NCBI GenBank assembly: GCA_038213835.1
Contig: JBBQSN010000019.1
Span: forward strand, 1 to 28,063
DNA: 28,063 bases
Direction of reading: 5' to 3'
From: JBBQSN01 sp038213835
GTDB taxonomy: Bacteria > Actinomycetota > Actinomycetes > Actinomycetales > CAWJMD01
The stretch's first letter is position 1. Each line of letters starts with the position of its first letter. Position numbers and translations under genes: made by a program. Under the pieces are notes generated by a model. It was not told the DNA's origin, did not search any database, and worked only from the letters and a program-made list of their open reading frames with translations. Positions 27,418 to 28,063 of the stretch are shown here, piece after piece.

Positions 27418-27638
27418 GGGGTGGAGCACCTCCCAGCAGGGGCATGAGGGCGCGCGACGGACCAGGAGCGCCGCGCGCTGTCGACGGTGGGGGGCCCGGG
27501 GCCCGGGTACGGGGCCCCACCTTGGCACGGTCCCAGTGGGGCCGCACGCGCAGGGAGGCGTCCCACTGAGGGCATCCGGGGGCAGAGCGGTCGGGCCGCA
27601 CCGCTCAACCCGAGGCGTGGTGTTGTCGATGGACAGCG
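27418..27638. promoter_or_regulatory. Divergent intergenic region rich in palindromes
   Basis: Between the GT operon (minus) and the membrane protein (plus), GGTGGGG (27486-27492) pairs with CCCCACC (27515-27521) around nested GGGCCC palindromes. CAGTGGG (27534-27540) pairs with CCCACTG (27562-27568). Promoters for both directions should lie here, but I see no clear -35/-10 boxes. Confidence 0.3.
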
Positions 27639-28063
27639 GTGGACCACGTCTGGAAGGCCGTTGCCGTCGCCGGTCCGCTGCTCGCCGTGACCCACCTCGT
27701 CGTCGCCGGACCGGGTGGCGACCTGCTCTACCTGCTCGCCGGTGCGGTGGTCCTCGGGGCCGTCGCCGTGGCGCTGGCACTCGGCCACGTTCCTCGGCCC
27801 CTGCCCTGGGTGCTCCTGACCTCCGGGATGGTGTGCTGGCTGGCGGGCGACGTGGTGCGGACCTGGTTCGTCCTCGTCGCCGGCATCGACCCGTTCCCGT
27901 CGGTGGCCGACCTGCTCTCCCTCACGGGCTACCCGGTGGTGGCCGCCGGACTGGCGGTGCTGGTGCGGCGCCGGACCGGCGGCGCAGTCCAGCGCGCCTC
28001 CCTCCTGGACGCGGCGGTGCTCACGACCGGCCTCGGTCTGGTGACGTGGGTGTTCCTGGTCGT
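27639..28063 (+). CDS. Multi-pass membrane protein, N-terminal part (likely GGDEF/EAL sensor)
   Basis: The first 141 residues are visible, with about five hydrophobic helices, for example LLYLLAGAVVLGAVAVALAL and a WVLLTSGMVCWLAGDVV segment. FPSVADLLSLTGYPVVAAG is typical of the membrane sensor region of actinobacterial diguanylate cyclase/phosphodiesterase proteins. The catalytic domains would lie beyond the window. The GTG at 27639-27641 is the only in-frame start near the homology, and its Shine-Dalgarno is weak. It runs off the right edge. Confidence 0.7.
   Translation, partial: MDHVWKAVAVAGPLLAVTHLVVAGPGGDLLYLLAGAVVLGAVAVALALGHVPRPLPWVLLTSGMVCWLAGDVVRTWFVLVAGIDPFPSVADLLSLTGYPVVAAGLAVLVRRRTGGAVQRASLLDAAVLTTGLGLVTWVFLV

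Noticed and set aside
27486..27568. A transposon end or attachment site in the GC-rich palindromes
   Set aside because: No flanking duplication or transposase is visible; it sits in a divergent promoter gap.

Overview
The window is very GC-rich, with frequent GTG starts, many 4-base ATGA/GTGA gene overlaps, a WhiB-type regulator, two class F-type sortases and an LLM-class flavin enzyme. This points to a high-GC actinomycete. A soil lineage such as Geodermatophilaceae or a relative is a guess from general style; no rRNA or tRNA is present to test it. No insertion sequence, integrase, phage gene or CRISPR array was seen, but there are three gene remnants.

Left part (1-6.4 kb, minus strand). 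A truncated EAL-domain remnant at the window edge is followed by a compact five-gene operon read from 6048 down to 236: a secreted DUF4331 protein with a cell-wall-anchor-like tail, a class F-type sortase, a membrane-tethered TPR protein, a NicO-type nickel/cobalt transporter with a His-rich loop, and a small lipoprotein. Three of its four junctions overlap or nearly abut, so the set looks like one envelope system. The sortase has Asp where the catalytic Arg is expected. The upstream region carries several perfect palindromes.

Middle part (6.4-16 kb). A WhiB-like regulator and a membrane diguanylate cyclase converge. An orphan sugar-type binding lipoprotein and an SDR enzyme follow. On the minus strand lies a chain from 14.25 to 10.1 kb: ArsR repressor, AHSA1 protein, a broken small membrane gene, DUF1801 protein, LLM flavin oxidoreductase and a trehalose-synthase-like GH13 enzyme. 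The ArsR promoter can be read in detail: twin operators, -35 and -10 boxes, and a probable leaderless ATG. DUF305 and EamA genes follow.

Right part (16-28 kb). A thioredoxin-like lipoprotein, CcdA and a fused E1 alpha-beta 2-oxoacid dehydrogenase form one overlapping operon. It diverges from a zinc alcohol/formaldehyde dehydrogenase plus SDR pair that has a candidate ECF-sigma promoter. Next come an SRPBCC protein and a second sortase-substrate pair (DUF4397 plus a sortase with all catalytic residues), a remnant resembling a response-regulator receiver, three overlapping glycosyltransferase genes, and the start of a multi-pass membrane protein that runs off the window.

The most novel-looking content is the DUF4331-sortase-TPR-NicO-lipoprotein operon, together with the second sortase module whose substrate has a similar non-LPXTG tail (P-[ST]-G).
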